Origin: an uncultured Candidatus Marinamargulisbacteria bacterium
GTDB lineage: Bacteria; Margulisbacteria; Riflemargulisbacteria; GWF2-35-9
Length of the DNA: 49,597 nucleotides
Direction of reading: 5' to 3'
Assembly (NCBI GenBank): GCA_903910705.1
Contig: CAIWAN010000057.1
Span: 1 to 49,597, forward strand
The position numbers and the translations under genes were made by a program. The notes below the pieces were generated by a model. The model worked only from the letters and a program-made list of their open reading frames with translations. It was not told where the DNA came from and searched no databases. This document shows, piece by piece, positions 40,692-49,583 of the stretch (positions within the stretch are counted from its first letter, which is position 1; the number at the start of each line of letters is the position of its first letter).

Positions 40692-41921
40692 CTACTTTGT
40701 CAGTTGAAGAATCAGATCGACCTCACCTTTACCCATATTGAGATAGCGGGCAACCTCGGCTGACTCTGTACCCACCGACGTCAAGGCGACGACCTTTTCA
40801 TTCTTTGTCATCGAATCATTGGCTAGAATGCTTTCAATTTCCGACTTTAGATCAGGATCCATGTCATCATCAAGAAACAGTGATTCGGCTGTTTCGGAAG
40901 CCGCCTCTTCGGTATGCTCGATCTCATCGGCGAGTTGCTCAGCCAAAGATCGCTCGGGTTTATCAACCACTGGGATCGGAGGGGGTTCAACAGGTTGCGG
41001 AACAGGCTCCTCAAGGATCATCTGGGGCTCACGTTTAGGTTCCTTTTCTATGGGAAGCGGTTCAGGAATTTCTGCGACAGGTCGTTGTTCAGGAATGGAT
41101 AATGTCTTTGCCTCGATCAGTTTTTTATCGAGCTCACCCAAAACCGCCTTGGCTTTTTCCGTAACATTATCAGACGTTTCATGAAGCTCTCGCATCAAGG
41201 TACTCACTGAGTTCTCCAGCTCTTCCAACCGATTGGTTTTCTCAAGAACCCCTAGACTACCGAGCTTCTTATTCACTCGCCAATAGAGGAAACCTAACAC
41301 TCCGACAAAAAAGAAACTAACCATTAAGGATATAGGCAGTATGGGGCTACTGGATTGCCGCTTGAGGCTTTTCAGACCCGCACGCAAGAGAGCGACCTCT
41401 CGTTTTAGACGCTCTTGCTCCACAAAACTTTGATCTTGCAAGGCTTCTTCGACTTGATTAGAAACAACGCTTTCTGCTAGGTTTGACGTGCCTTGGATTT
41501 CTTGTACAACTCTGATCGGTTTGGGCCCTTGTGCAACGATACGCTTAATATTGTTTATCCAGTCTGACATTAAGCTCTCCGGCGTTGAGCCGTTTGCAGC
41601 CACCTCTTCGGGATAAATGGAGAACAGTTTATCTTTATCCAGAATGGCCGTGTAAATATCGTTTGGGTAGGAAAAGCGGATCTTCTCGAAGTCGGTTAAT
41701 GCGGTGATCCGTTGAGATAATCGTTCGGCGACAACCTGCGCGCGTCCGTAGGGCGATAATGCTCCTTCTTTAGACAAGAGTCGCATGACGGTCAGCCCAT
41801 TTCCCTGCACTTCCCCGATCTTTTTGCCTTGATAGAGGGTCTCCTTGGCTGAGAACTGAACACTTGCGCCTAAAGACACACTGAGGATCGATAACAACAG
41901 AATGGTCAAGGTACGTTTCAT
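40692..41921 (-). CDS. Membrane-anchored coiled-coil protein with SwrB/DUF6115-like tail
   Basis: A 409-residue protein: signal (residues 1-19), a folded N-terminal domain to about 125, a coiled segment at 155-195, a membrane helix PISLMVSFFFVGVLGFLYWR, then a second coil. A Pro/Glu-rich linker follows, and finally VARYLNMGKGEVDLILQL. That last motif matches the C-terminal helix-turn-helix-like tail of SwrB (DUF6115), a Bacillus protein that promotes flagellar assembly. It is the last gene of the fliF/fliG/fliM-like operon, which makes the match meaningful. The N-terminal domain is unknown. Confidence 0.65.
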   Translation of the reverse strand: MKRTLTILLLSILSVSLGASVQFSAKETLYQGKKIGEVQGNGLTVMRLLSKEGALSPYGRAQVVAERLSQRITALTDFEKIRFSYPNDIYTAILDKDKLFSIYPEEVAANGSTPESLMSDWINNIKRIVAQGPKPIRVVQEIQGTSNLAESVVSNQVEEALQDQSFVEQERLKREVALLRAGLKSLKRQSSSPILPISLMVSFFFVGVLGFLYWRVNKKLGSLGVLEKTNRLEELENSVSTLMRELHETSDNVTEKAKAVLGELDKKLIEAKTLSIPEQRPVAEIPEPLPIEKEPKREPQMILEEPVPQPVEPPPIPVVDKPERSLAEQLADEIEHTEEAASETAESLFLDDDMDPDLKSEIESILANDSMTKNEKVVALTSVGTESAEVARYLNMGKGEVDLILQLTK

Positions 41922-41923
41922 GT

Positions 41924-42253
41924 CTACCCCCTCCAGTCTAGGGCATTGCCTAGCTCAGGATCATTATACACAACATACTCAACATTTTCAGGCTCTTGCG
42001 CGTCAACATCGACGGTCGATGGTTCTTTTTCTTCCTCTCGATAGGGTTGTCGTGATGGTGCATGATCGGTATTGATCACCACTTCATCAGCGCCCTCCAC
42101 CATCTTTGTCGACATCTCGTGTTCGGCTTGATCTTTTTGGATTAAATGAGCAAGCTGTTGTTGTTGGATCCTCAAGAAGTCATCACTGGCCACCTTAGAC
42201 AAGTCAGAACGCTGGTTTGCCAACGACGACATATCAACGGGTGTTATGGCCAT
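41924..42253 (-). CDS. Small acidic protein in fli-like operon (109 aa)
   Basis: A 109-residue soluble, acidic and probably disordered protein (MAITPVDMSSLANQRSDLSK, tail EYVVYNDPELGNALDWRG). It directly follows the TPR protein stop and is two bases ahead of the SwrB-like gene, so it is part of the operon. It resembles adaptor-like small proteins of flagellar clusters only in size and N-terminal pattern. No domain is recognised. Confidence 0.65.
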   Translation of the reverse strand: MAITPVDMSSLANQRSDLSKVASDDFLRIQQQQLAHLIQKDQAEHEMSTKMVEGADEVVINTDHAPSRQPYREEEKEPSTVDVDAQEPENVEYVVYNDPELGNALDWRG

Positions 42254-43504
42254 CTATTTTGCCTCCCAAAGTTTCACATCGATATGGTGGTCTTGAAGGA
42301 AAGTATTCAACACTTCGTTGTTTTTGTCTAGTTCATACGCTCTACGCCATGCCGTAATGGCAGACTGCTTCTGCCCCATTGTCCAATATATCGAGCCCAT
42401 TTGAATATGGATCTCAGGGATCTGACTATTGATAAGATTGGCCTTTGAGAGCTCCCCGATGGCTTCGGGGTACTGCTCATCATAATAATATTGAAGGGCT
42501 CGGTAATAGTATTTTAAGACATCTTCCTTGAGCTGAGAGACACCTTTAAATCCATCTGAAACGATCAACTCACGCAGGGATTTGATATCGGACTTAAAAC
42601 GATCTTTTTGTGCTTTGGCGTCATCCAAGGCTTTGACCAGCTCGTTCATGATCAGAGTTTTCTTCTCTTTTATTTCAGTTAAAATCTGTTCGCTCTGATC
42701 GGCATTCGAGATCATCACATTAAGCTTGTCCTTTAAGAACACACTCTTATCGTCTATATCTCTTAGTTTATTGGCCATTCGCCCGAGCTCTTCACTGTAT
42801 GACGAAAAGAGATTGAATGAATAATCAAAACCCACGCTCAATGTCTCAAACGGCACACTTGAACCATAGGCAGGATTGTTGCCCGTCCGCGCAGGCAGCT
42901 GTGTTAAGGCGACATTAAGTGCAAGCGATCCATTCAGGGGGAAATGAAGTCCTAAATTAAAGTCTTTGCTGTCATATTCGACACTACATCGGGGAGAGGT
43001 TTGGATATCCTTTGAGAAATAATAGGACGCCGAAAAAAAGATAGGATTCAACCTCCCTTTACCTATCCCCAGTGTATATTCCCATGGCCATTGATGGGAG
43101 GTTGCTACAACGTATGCACTCATGGCATTTGAAACGTCTTCAGCGATCGTCTCGATGGTGGAGTCTTTTGCTCGTCCGGTGATCTGCTCGACCCCAATGG
43201 CTACATCCATCAAGGGAACAATGTCTTTGGCCACAATAAGCTGCATATTGGCAACAGTACTCGCGGCATGAATACGCGTGATCCCCACTTGCAAAACGTC
43301 GGTCACTTGGTAGTTGAGAAAATAATCGTCTTCCCACACCGTGTTGCTGCCGTCAAGATACGGTGCACTACTGCCCCCCATCCCCACTTGCCCCATGGCC
43401 CCTGACTTGACAATGGGGGTATTGATGTTTGTATTCACCCGATTAAACACCGCCGACAGAGAAAGGCTCAGGACTAGGCTGATCATAATGAACGTTCTCA
43501 TCAT
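42254..43504 (-). CDS. Outer-membrane barrel-like protein with C-terminal TPR (416 aa)
   Basis: A 416-residue exported protein: signal FIMISLVLSLSLSAVF, a beta-rich region of about 220 residues (PLNGSLALNVALTQLPAR, VGFDYSFNLFS) typical of barrels. A helical spacer follows, then tetratricopeptide repeats (YYRALQYYYDEQYPEAIGEL, IQMGSIYWTMGQKQSAITAW) at the end. Start overlaps the previous stop. It is a paralogue in layout of the next gene (43501-44619). The pair could form the outer-membrane part of a machine whose inner part is the FliF/FliG-like proteins; that is inference. Confidence 0.7.
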   Translation of the reverse strand: MMRTFIMISLVLSLSLSAVFNRVNTNINTPIVKSGAMGQVGMGGSSAPYLDGSNTVWEDDYFLNYQVTDVLQVGITRIHAASTVANMQLIVAKDIVPLMDVAIGVEQITGRAKDSTIETIAEDVSNAMSAYVVATSHQWPWEYTLGIGKGRLNPIFFSASYYFSKDIQTSPRCSVEYDSKDFNLGLHFPLNGSLALNVALTQLPARTGNNPAYGSSVPFETLSVGFDYSFNLFSSYSEELGRMANKLRDIDDKSVFLKDKLNVMISNADQSEQILTEIKEKKTLIMNELVKALDDAKAQKDRFKSDIKSLRELIVSDGFKGVSQLKEDVLKYYYRALQYYYDEQYPEAIGELSKANLINSQIPEIHIQMGSIYWTMGQKQSAITAWRRAYELDKNNEVLNTFLQDHHIDVKLWEAK

Positions 43505-44619
43505 TTCGCTGCTCCCTCCGCCGCAAAAAGGTTAGGATGTTCTCTCTGGAGTTTCGCAAGGCTTTCACGGGCCTCATCACTGGTGGGGTCTAAAGATAGC
43601 CATAATTGCCATTCAAGCTTGGCCTTTTCAAAATGGCCCATTACATAATGCAAACTACCCAAGCTCGCGTGAACAACCGGCAAATTCGGATAGAGCGTAT
43701 TTGCCTTTTGATATTCCTCAGAAGCATGCTCATAGTCGCGGGCATAAAACAATTCTGTCCCTTTCTTGAGCGACTGAAGGGTTAATTTCAATCGATCCGT
43801 TTCATTGTCGGTATACTTGCGATCTACCAGTTGTTGACTGAGCAGTTCATTGAGCAATTTTTTCTGAAAGGTCTCCGAATAAAGCGTCTCCATGGCCGTT
43901 AAGCGGGATTGAAGAACGTAAATTTTTTGATCTTGCTCTTGACTCAAGGGATTGGCCATATTTTGAGAAAGACTAGGCTGCATCAACCACGTAAAGGATA
44001 TTTCAGCTGACCGATAATCGATCTGATCTTGATTGGGTACAGGCGCCATTCCCAAAAGACTGACCCTCAAACGATCATCGATGGGCACCGATAAGCCGAT
44101 CCCGATTGCTCGGTTCTCCAAAAACACATCCATTTCAAACCGACCTAGAAAAGTTGACTGAGCAGAAAGGATCGGATCGAGATAGTCGGCACCATTATTG
44201 ATCATACGCTGAACGCCTAAGGTTAATTTCAACTTTGTCATGTCCACTAAACAGGTCACAAATTCTTGACCAAAAGGACTCGTCGTATCGGCATAGCTTG
44301 TGCCTAGATTTCTCACCCCAACATCCATGGGTCCCCACGCCGTATTCACGTGGGTTTGTAGGCCCATTGTTAGTTTATTTGAGAGATACTTTTTCTCGAA
44401 AGAAAGTAACAACAGTTCGGCGAGTTGATATCGAAATCGCGTACTGTCTTTTAATTGAAGGGATCCGCCCCGATTAAAATAGGCCTGAGCATAATTCACT
44501 TCATGGGTGCCTTGGGGATAATCGGTCGGGCGGGGATATCCAAAACCATTATCCCCAATATTGATGGCCAAAACGAGAGGAAGGGCAACTATGGAAAAGC
44601 AAAGGACGCCAAACTTCAT
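43501..44619 (-). CDS. Outer-membrane barrel-like protein with C-terminal TPR (372 aa)
   Basis: A 372-residue exported protein: signal FGVLCFSIVALPLVLA, beta-rich body (LTMGLQTHVNTAWGPMDVGV, IGIGLSVPIDDRLRVSLLG), helical linker and TPR tail (LFYARDYEHASEEYQKANTL, VHASLGSLHYVMGHFEKAKL). ATG 44619 overlaps the FliM-like stop (ATGA), so the longer frame to 44646 is not used. Same architecture as the downstream gene, but low sequence similarity, suggesting an old duplication. Confidence 0.7.
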   Translation of the reverse strand: MKFGVLCFSIVALPLVLAINIGDNGFGYPRPTDYPQGTHEVNYAQAYFNRGGSLQLKDSTRFRYQLAELLLLSFEKKYLSNKLTMGLQTHVNTAWGPMDVGVRNLGTSYADTTSPFGQEFVTCLVDMTKLKLTLGVQRMINNGADYLDPILSAQSTFLGRFEMDVFLENRAIGIGLSVPIDDRLRVSLLGMAPVPNQDQIDYRSAEISFTWLMQPSLSQNMANPLSQEQDQKIYVLQSRLTAMETLYSETFQKKLLNELLSQQLVDRKYTDNETDRLKLTLQSLKKGTELFYARDYEHASEEYQKANTLYPNLPVVHASLGSLHYVMGHFEKAKLEWQLWLSLDPTSDEARESLAKLQREHPNLFAAEGAAK

Positions 44620-45143
44620 GGTTGAGGCTCCGCTTGAGTATCCCAATGAAAATCGCGATCGACACAGAGAAAGATCATGCCCGCCTGATGCGGACCGATC
44701 TTGACTTCAAAAGCAACCTGCCACACTAATTCGTCGGGCAAATAGATATAAAAGAACTTGGGGCTTTCGGCGATCTTCCCTACACTTAAGGAAACGCCTT
44801 GTTTACGAAATGCGGCCTGTGTCCAATGAATAAGATGATGCCCCAGTGCATTGTCTGAAGCCGAAAAAGTCGATCGACCACGGGGCTCTATGACGCCCTC
44901 TCCGCCGAGCAATCGATTCGAAAGTCGATGAATGATCGGCGCATCAACGGCAATAAGAATGGGCGCTTTGTCTGAATTGTAGAGTGAAAAGGTAAAGTAG
45001 TCGCTTTCAAGCTGCTGTATCGACTGAAACGGGATCATTTTTTTCCCAAAGAAACGGCAGGTGAAATGCGTTTGGAGTTGCCCCGAAACCGAGTCACTGA
45101 GGAGCAATGCCATTTTTTTTACTAACAACTCTAGTTCTGGCAT
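44616..45143 (-). CDS. FliM-like middle-domain protein, shortened
   Basis: A 175-residue protein resembling only the middle domain of the flagellar switch protein FliM. VDAPIIHRLSNRLLGGEGVI fits the FliM pattern before the GG..G loop. FliM proteins are about 330 residues; both the N-terminal CheY-binding peptide and the C-terminal SpoA domain are missing. Without SpoA it cannot build a normal C-ring. The start overlaps the FliG-like gene by 13 bases. Assignment rests on that motif plus the fliF-fliG order, so it is moderately sure. Confidence 0.55.
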   Translation of the reverse strand: MPELELLVKKMALLLSDSVSGQLQTHFTCRFFGKKMIPFQSIQQLESDYFTFSLYNSDKAPILIAVDAPIIHRLSNRLLGGEGVIEPRGRSTFSASDNALGHHLIHWTQAAFRKQGVSLSVGKIAESPKFFYIYLPDELVWQVAFEVKIGPHQAGMIFLCVDRDFHWDTQAEPQP

Positions 45144-46105
45144 CGCAACGTCACGCGCCCTTCCTGCTCAAGTTTTCGTGCAGTCTCCATAAAATATCGC
45201 TTTGCTTCGTCCGTTCGCTCTTGATCGAAGGTCAACCCTGACGTTTCGATATCCACCCTCGACAACATTTTATCGGTCATACATCGATTGATCTTAGCCA
45301 CCCAATCTTCTTGAAGTTGAAGTCGGAGGTGAGCCACATGCCGATAATCAAAGGAGGCGGACATCATCGTTCGAAGTGTTTCGTCCGGTAAATCCATTAG
45401 ATCATCGAAGGTAAAGACCAGTTGTCTCAACCGCTGTGCAAGTTCGGGTGAGCGCTGACTGTAGCCTTTAAGTAGAGACTCTCTACGTGATTTGGGCAAA
45501 TACTCGATCATGCTGGCAATCTTACGAACACTCGCATCATCTGACGAGGATCGCTCTTGCTGAAGTCGATCAAAATAAGCAGCCCACGCCACCTCAACCT
45601 CATCAAGCAGATCGGGCGAGGGAACACTGACCCCTTTGTCCAGGGAAAAAACGACAGGGTCATCCCCTAGCAACAGTAGAACCTGCGAGGCTTTTTTAGG
45701 GCTCAAGAAATGAAAGAGGAGGGTTTTGGCTTGGTTGGTCTCTGTCCCAAGGAATTGAACAATGTCTTCATCGGAAACGTTGTCTAGAAACCGGAAACGG
45801 TCTTTGTTGTTTTTAATAATGGCGGACGTTTGGTCTTCACCAAAAACCGCAGTGGCGATGCGAGCGGTAACCCCACTCCCTCCATAGATCGACTCATTGT
45901 CAAAGGCGACCGCATAGAACTCTTTAATGACAGACTGGCATCGTTCTGGTGATAGACAGTTCATTTCACTCATTGCCCCGAGAATGGTTTTTGCATGATC
46001 TGACTCCATGCCCGAAATGATCGGTTCGATAACACCCGGAGCTATCTTTTCAAGCGACAAGAAAAGAACCGCTGCTTTTTGGACTTGCTCTGTTGTCAGT
46101 CTCAT
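45131..46105 (-). CDS. FliG-like switch protein
   Basis: A 324-residue protein with the layout of FliG. The N-terminal part (LTTEQVQKAAVLFLSLEKIA) fits the FliF-binding domain, and FTFDDLMDLPDETLRTMMSA the middle/C-terminal armadillo motif. A final helix follows (DEAKRYFMETARKLEQEGRV). Length is near the usual 335. The charged residues of the torque helix are less regular than in standard FliG. ATG 46105 overlaps the FliF-like stop (ATGA). It is probably docked on the ring encoded by the gene before it. Confidence 0.75.
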   Translation of the reverse strand: MRLTTEQVQKAAVLFLSLEKIAPGVIEPIISGMESDHAKTILGAMSEMNCLSPERCQSVIKEFYAVAFDNESIYGGSGVTARIATAVFGEDQTSAIIKNNKDRFRFLDNVSDEDIVQFLGTETNQAKTLLFHFLSPKKASQVLLLLGDDPVVFSLDKGVSVPSPDLLDEVEVAWAAYFDRLQQERSSSDDASVRKIASMIEYLPKSRRESLLKGYSQRSPELAQRLRQLVFTFDDLMDLPDETLRTMMSASFDYRHVAHLRLQLQEDWVAKINRCMTDKMLSRVDIETSGLTFDQERTDEAKRYFMETARKLEQEGRVTLRCQN

Positions 46106-47124
46106 GATTTCACCTCGGAAGAGGCCAGCCAACGATTGATCGCAGAAATGAATGCTTGCGGCTGACGCTGCGCCATTAAGGCAAGTTCGTCTAATTGACT
46201 CTTTGTTTGGAAATCGATCCGATCGGAGGGTTCAGGTCGGGTTGCGTTTAAGGCTTGTCTTTTTAAGACCTGATGTCGTTTCAAGCGGGGCCATGCCCAT
46301 CGCCCAACGCTCATTATGCTCCCAGCAACCAAAAGGACGAACAGTAAAGCTAAAATTTGATGCTGTGCCTTTTGTGCTTTGTTAATCGCCAAATGCCCCC
46401 ACTGGTTTACCCAATAGAGCCAGCCTTTAAAGGGATAAGCGACGATCTTGATCGTATCCCCTCTATCGGGAAGAAACCCAATGGTTGAACGGATAACCCC
46501 ACTCACATCTTCGGTTGTGATATTCAATTCTTTCAACCGATCTTGATCGAGAATAACGCTGACCGACAGATGATCAATAATCGACTCTGGGTATACGATC
46601 GTCTCTTTGTTTTCATTGAAAAACTGTTTTATGTGGGTCTGATGACTTTGCGCCTCTCTGTTTTCAACGACTCCACGCTTCTGGATGGGGAAGCCCGGCA
46701 AGATCGAAACAGGCGCTTTAGCCGGCCGTGGAGATATCCCTGGAAGACGTTCTTGGGGGTCAAAATCGGGAGCCTTCATCACAGCGGGTTGATTCTCCTT
46801 TTCACTAACAGGGAACCGGAACGTCTGATCAATTCTTTCGGTAATATTTCGAGGCGTATACTGAACTCGCTGCAGTTCGCGTTTCACTTCTGACAACTGA
46901 ACACTCACGTTGATCACGTAGTGCTCATGCCCCATCATTCGATTGAGGGTTTGATCAACCCGATGCTGAAAGAACTGCTGTTTTTGAACATAAATGGGTG
47001 TCTGCGCCAGCTGAATAAGACGCGCAGATATAAGGCCTGCCACTAATATCAAGACAAGCCCTGCCGCCCACGGCAGTAACGATGGTTTATTTAATGTAAC
47101 GGGCTTAGGCCGATATTTCCTCAT
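46102..47124 (-). CDS. FliF-like MS-ring protein, shortened
   Basis: A 340-residue membrane protein. A membrane helix at 17-37 (LLPWAAGLVLILVAGLISAR) and another near 260-280 flank a periplasmic part. That part includes HYVINVSVQL and HLSVSVILDQ (FliF beta strands) and STIGFLPDRGDTIKIVAYPF (the FliF GF..RGD..v..pF motif). The tail QLDELALMAQRQPQAFISAI fits the FliG-binding end. Flagellar FliF is about 530 residues; the first ring-building motifs (RBM1/2) are missing. It is the first gene of a seven-gene operon. Confidence 0.72.
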   Translation of the reverse strand: MRKYRPKPVTLNKPSLLPWAAGLVLILVAGLISARLIQLAQTPIYVQKQQFFQHRVDQTLNRMMGHEHYVINVSVQLSEVKRELQRVQYTPRNITERIDQTFRFPVSEKENQPAVMKAPDFDPQERLPGISPRPAKAPVSILPGFPIQKRGVVENREAQSHQTHIKQFFNENKETIVYPESIIDHLSVSVILDQDRLKELNITTEDVSGVIRSTIGFLPDRGDTIKIVAYPFKGWLYWVNQWGHLAINKAQKAQHQILALLFVLLVAGSIMSVGRWAWPRLKRHQVLKRQALNATRPEPSDRIDFQTKSQLDELALMAQRQPQAFISAINRWLASSEVKS

Positions 47125-47202
47125 TTATCCCCTCATGGCGGTCTCTAGTATTTAGTGTACCGTTTGGGCTCGTTTGGGTAAATGGATACTCGGTTTTTTG
47201 AT

Positions 47203-47235
47203 TAAAAAAGGATTCAGCGAGCTAATTTATCTCGC
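47203..47235 (-). terminator. Possible terminator after speE
   Basis: On the minus strand GCGAG-ATAAATTAG-CTCGC, overlapping the speE end, is followed seven bases later by TTTTTT. The stem is short, so termination may be partial. It lies between speE and the fliF-like gene. Confidence 0.4.
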
Positions 47236-48053
47236 AAAAAAACGGGAAGAACAAACGCCGATCGGTGAATGGCTTCGGAGTAGTACCTCAGCCCTGTCAA
47301 CTCGGCAACACGATCGGCCTGAAGATGGGTCGTTGGGCCAGATGATCTCGAACAAAAGGAAAAACCGATCGTCCCGCTTGGATAGGTTGGAACAAGGGTG
47401 TAATAATACTCATTAACGGGAAAGATCGTCTTGTTTTGAGCAAACAGCTCAGCGATAAAGTCCTGATGATAATACATGGATTCAGACTGGCTGACGGCGA
47501 CCCCATCCTCGGTAAGTGCGCTGAAAACATCACGGTAAAAGGCTTCTTGGAAGAGGATCTCGGCTGGACCGATGGGGTCCGATGAGTCTATGGCGATCAC
47601 ATCAAAGGCATTCGTTTTGTGTTTTATATACTCGGCGGCATCTCGAATAATGACTGTTACTCGCTTATCATCAAAGGCTTTGTCAAACTCGGGGAAGTGT
47701 TTGCGAGACACATCGATCACCGTTTTATCGATCTCACAAAGAATAATGGTTTCTAACGAGGGATATTTCACGGCTTCTGCTAAGGCTCCTCCATCTCCCC
47801 CGCCCACGATCAATAAGCTCTTTGGGTTAGAATGGGCATTCATCGGAACATGAATGAGCATCTCATGGTAAGCAAAATGATCAAACTCAGTCAGCTGAAT
47901 AACCCCATCAAGCACCAACATCTTACCATAGGGCACGGTTTCAAATACTTCCAGGTGTTGGAAATCTGAATGACTCGATGTCAGGATTTTTTTATACTCG
48001 ATCTGAACTTGTCGTCCTAGCGATGTCTCAAGGGTCTCTGTAAACCAATTCAA
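47214..48053 (-). CDS. speE: Spermidine synthase SpeE
   Basis: A 279-residue aminopropyltransferase: VGGGDGGALAE binds decarboxylated S-adenosylmethionine, FQHLEVFETVPYG, FAYHEMLIHVP and IDSSDPIGPAEILF (catalytic Asp) are typical, and VPTYPSGTIGF fits the polyamine site. The frame opens with ATG 48092, but that overlaps speH by 35 bases. TTG 48053, four bases after the speH stop with GGGAG ahead, gives the usual MNWFTE start and is preferred. It uses the product of the upstream SpeH enzyme to make spermidine from putrescine. Confidence 0.9.
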   Translation of the reverse strand: MNWFTETLETSLGRQVQIEYKKILTSSHSDFQHLEVFETVPYGKMLVLDGVIQLTEFDHFAYHEMLIHVPMNAHSNPKSLLIVGGGDGGALAEAVKYPSLETIILCEIDKTVIDVSRKHFPEFDKAFDDKRVTVIIRDAAEYIKHKTNAFDVIAIDSSDPIGPAEILFQEAFYRDVFSALTEDGVAVSQSESMYYHQDFIAELFAQNKTIFPVNEYYYTLVPTYPSGTIGFSFCSRSSGPTTHLQADRVAELTGLRYYSEAIHRSAFVLPVFLRDKLAR

Positions 48054-48057
48054 AGGG

Positions 48058-48447
48058 CTACGCTCCCTCGGGTTTATGTCTGATCTGTTCATCCGGAAGG
48101 TTCAGGAGACCCCGCTTCATCTCGATTGCCGAATAATGGCTAGATTTGAACCCTTTTTTTAGTGTCTCAAGGGCAGCGGAATTGTCCGTCAAGTTGCCGC
48201 AAGTAAAGATATCCACGGCACAATAGCCAAACTCTGGCCACGTGTGGATCGCAAAATGGGATTCCGCGATGATGAGAACCCCGCTAATCCCATGTGGGGC
48301 GAATTTATGGAACCGATGCTCAACGACGGTGGCTTTAGCTGCAATAGCCGCCGCGATCATAATAGTCTCGACGGCTTTCAGATCATTGATAATCTCACGG
48401 TCGCACTCGTACAACTCAACAATCAAATGTTTGCCAAGTTCTTTCAT
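48058..48447 (-). CDS. speH: S-adenosylmethionine decarboxylase proenzyme (SpeH/SpeD)
   Basis: A 129-residue class 1B proenzyme. Cleavage at Glu62-Ser63 in LIIAESHFAIHTWPE turns Ser63 into the pyruvoyl group, and His and Cys residues in HTWPEFGYCAVDIFTCG complete the site. Length is normal. The start overlaps the dnaJ stop (ATGA), so dnaJ, speH and speE are one operon. Its substrate SAM links it to the methionine genes in the window only in general terms. Confidence 0.92.
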   Translation of the reverse strand: MKELGKHLIVELYECDREIINDLKAVETIMIAAAIAAKATVVEHRFHKFAPHGISGVLIIAESHFAIHTWPEFGYCAVDIFTCGNLTDNSAALETLKKGFKSSHYSAIEMKRGLLNLPDEQIRHKPEGA

Positions 48448-49583
48448 TTTAGAATCTTTTTCATCTTTTCTTTCAACGAATCGATTTTGCCTGCCGTTCC
48501 TTTTTCTTTGCGCAGCGCAGCAAAATATTCTAACACTGTTCGTTCTTCCGGGGAAAGATTTTTAGGCGTCTCCACATGGATGACCACATAATGATCACCC
48601 GCTCCATGATGCTGCAAGTGCGGCATTCCTTTGCCTTTTAAACGCATGACCGTTTGCGATTGTGTACCTGGGGGAATCTTAAGCTTCATAACACCCTGCA
48701 AGGTGTTAACGTCGATCTCATCGCCGATCGCTGATTGGGCATAGGTCACATTTAAGGGGCTATGGATATCACTGCCATCTCGTTCAAATTGAGCATGGCG
48801 TTTAACATCGATATAAACATAGAGATCCCCTCGTTCGCCGCCCCGTTGTCCGATATTCCCTTCACCGGTCACCCGTAACTTCGACCCTTCATCCACCCCA
48901 GCAGGGATTTTTACATTCATTGTTTTACTGCGAGCCGATCGTCCGGTTCCACCACAATCACCACAAGGATCTGTGATTGTCTGCCCTTCACCATGACAAG
49001 TCGGACAAGCCATAACAGTACTCATATTCCCCAGCATCGTCTGACGGGTCTGACGGACTTCGCCTCGGCCACCGCAGGTTTTGCAAGACTCCGCGGCTTT
49101 CTTACCGCGCGACCCCGTTCCAGAACAGGTTTCACACGCCGTTAAATGGCGAATATGAATTTCTTTCTCAACCCCTTTGGCCGCCTCTTCAAGCGTAATG
49201 GATGTATCCACGCGAATGTCTTCACCCCGTCTACGTGAAGGGGTTTGACTCTGTCGACTGGATCGTCCACCGAATCCAAATCCTTCGAATATATCGCTAA
49301 AGTTGCCGAAAATATCGCCAAAGTCTTGAGCGCCACTAAAACCACCGCCCCCACCAAACTGGGGACCCTCAGCAGAACCGAACTGGTCGTAGTTGCTCCG
49401 TTTTGAAGGATCGCTGAGCACTTGATAAGCCTCATTGATCTCTTTGAATTTCTCTTGAGAGCCCTTTTCCTTATTGGCATCAGGATGATGCTTTTTCGCT
49501 AAATTGCGATAGGCACTTTTGAGTTCTGCTTCGGACGCACCCTTACTAACCCCTAAAATGCCATAATAATCTTTATTTGCCAA
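48444..49583 (-). CDS. dnaJ: Chaperone protein DnaJ
   Basis: A 379-residue type I DnaJ, the co-chaperone that stimulates DnaK. The J-domain with HPD at 33-35 is complete. A Gly/Phe-rich stretch follows (70-115), then four zinc-finger repeats (CETCSGTG, CKTCGGRG, CPTCHGEG, CGDCGGTG) and the C-terminal substrate domain. The start codon is TTG 49583, seven bases after AAAGGA at the very edge of the window. grpE/dnaK, often upstream, would lie outside. Confidence 0.95.
   Translation of the reverse strand: MANKDYYGILGVSKGASEAELKSAYRNLAKKHHPDANKEKGSQEKFKEINEAYQVLSDPSKRSNYDQFGSAEGPQFGGGGGFSGAQDFGDIFGNFSDIFEGFGFGGRSSRQSQTPSRRRGEDIRVDTSITLEEAAKGVEKEIHIRHLTACETCSGTGSRGKKAAESCKTCGGRGEVRQTRQTMLGNMSTVMACPTCHGEGQTITDPCGDCGGTGRSARSKTMNVKIPAGVDEGSKLRVTGEGNIGQRGGERGDLYVYIDVKRHAQFERDGSDIHSPLNVTYAQSAIGDEIDVNTLQGVMKLKIPPGTQSQTVMRLKGKGMPHLQHHGAGDHYVVIHVETPKNLSPEERTVLEYFAALRKEKGTAGKIDSLKEKMKKILK

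Noticed and set aside
40692-47124. Ordinary flagellar operon
   Set aside because: FliF and FliM are shortened, SpoA is missing, and no export, rod, hook or stator genes are present.
47174-47416. Plus-strand 80-codon frame
   Set aside because: Mostly antisense to the speE end, with low-complexity content and no ribosome-binding site.
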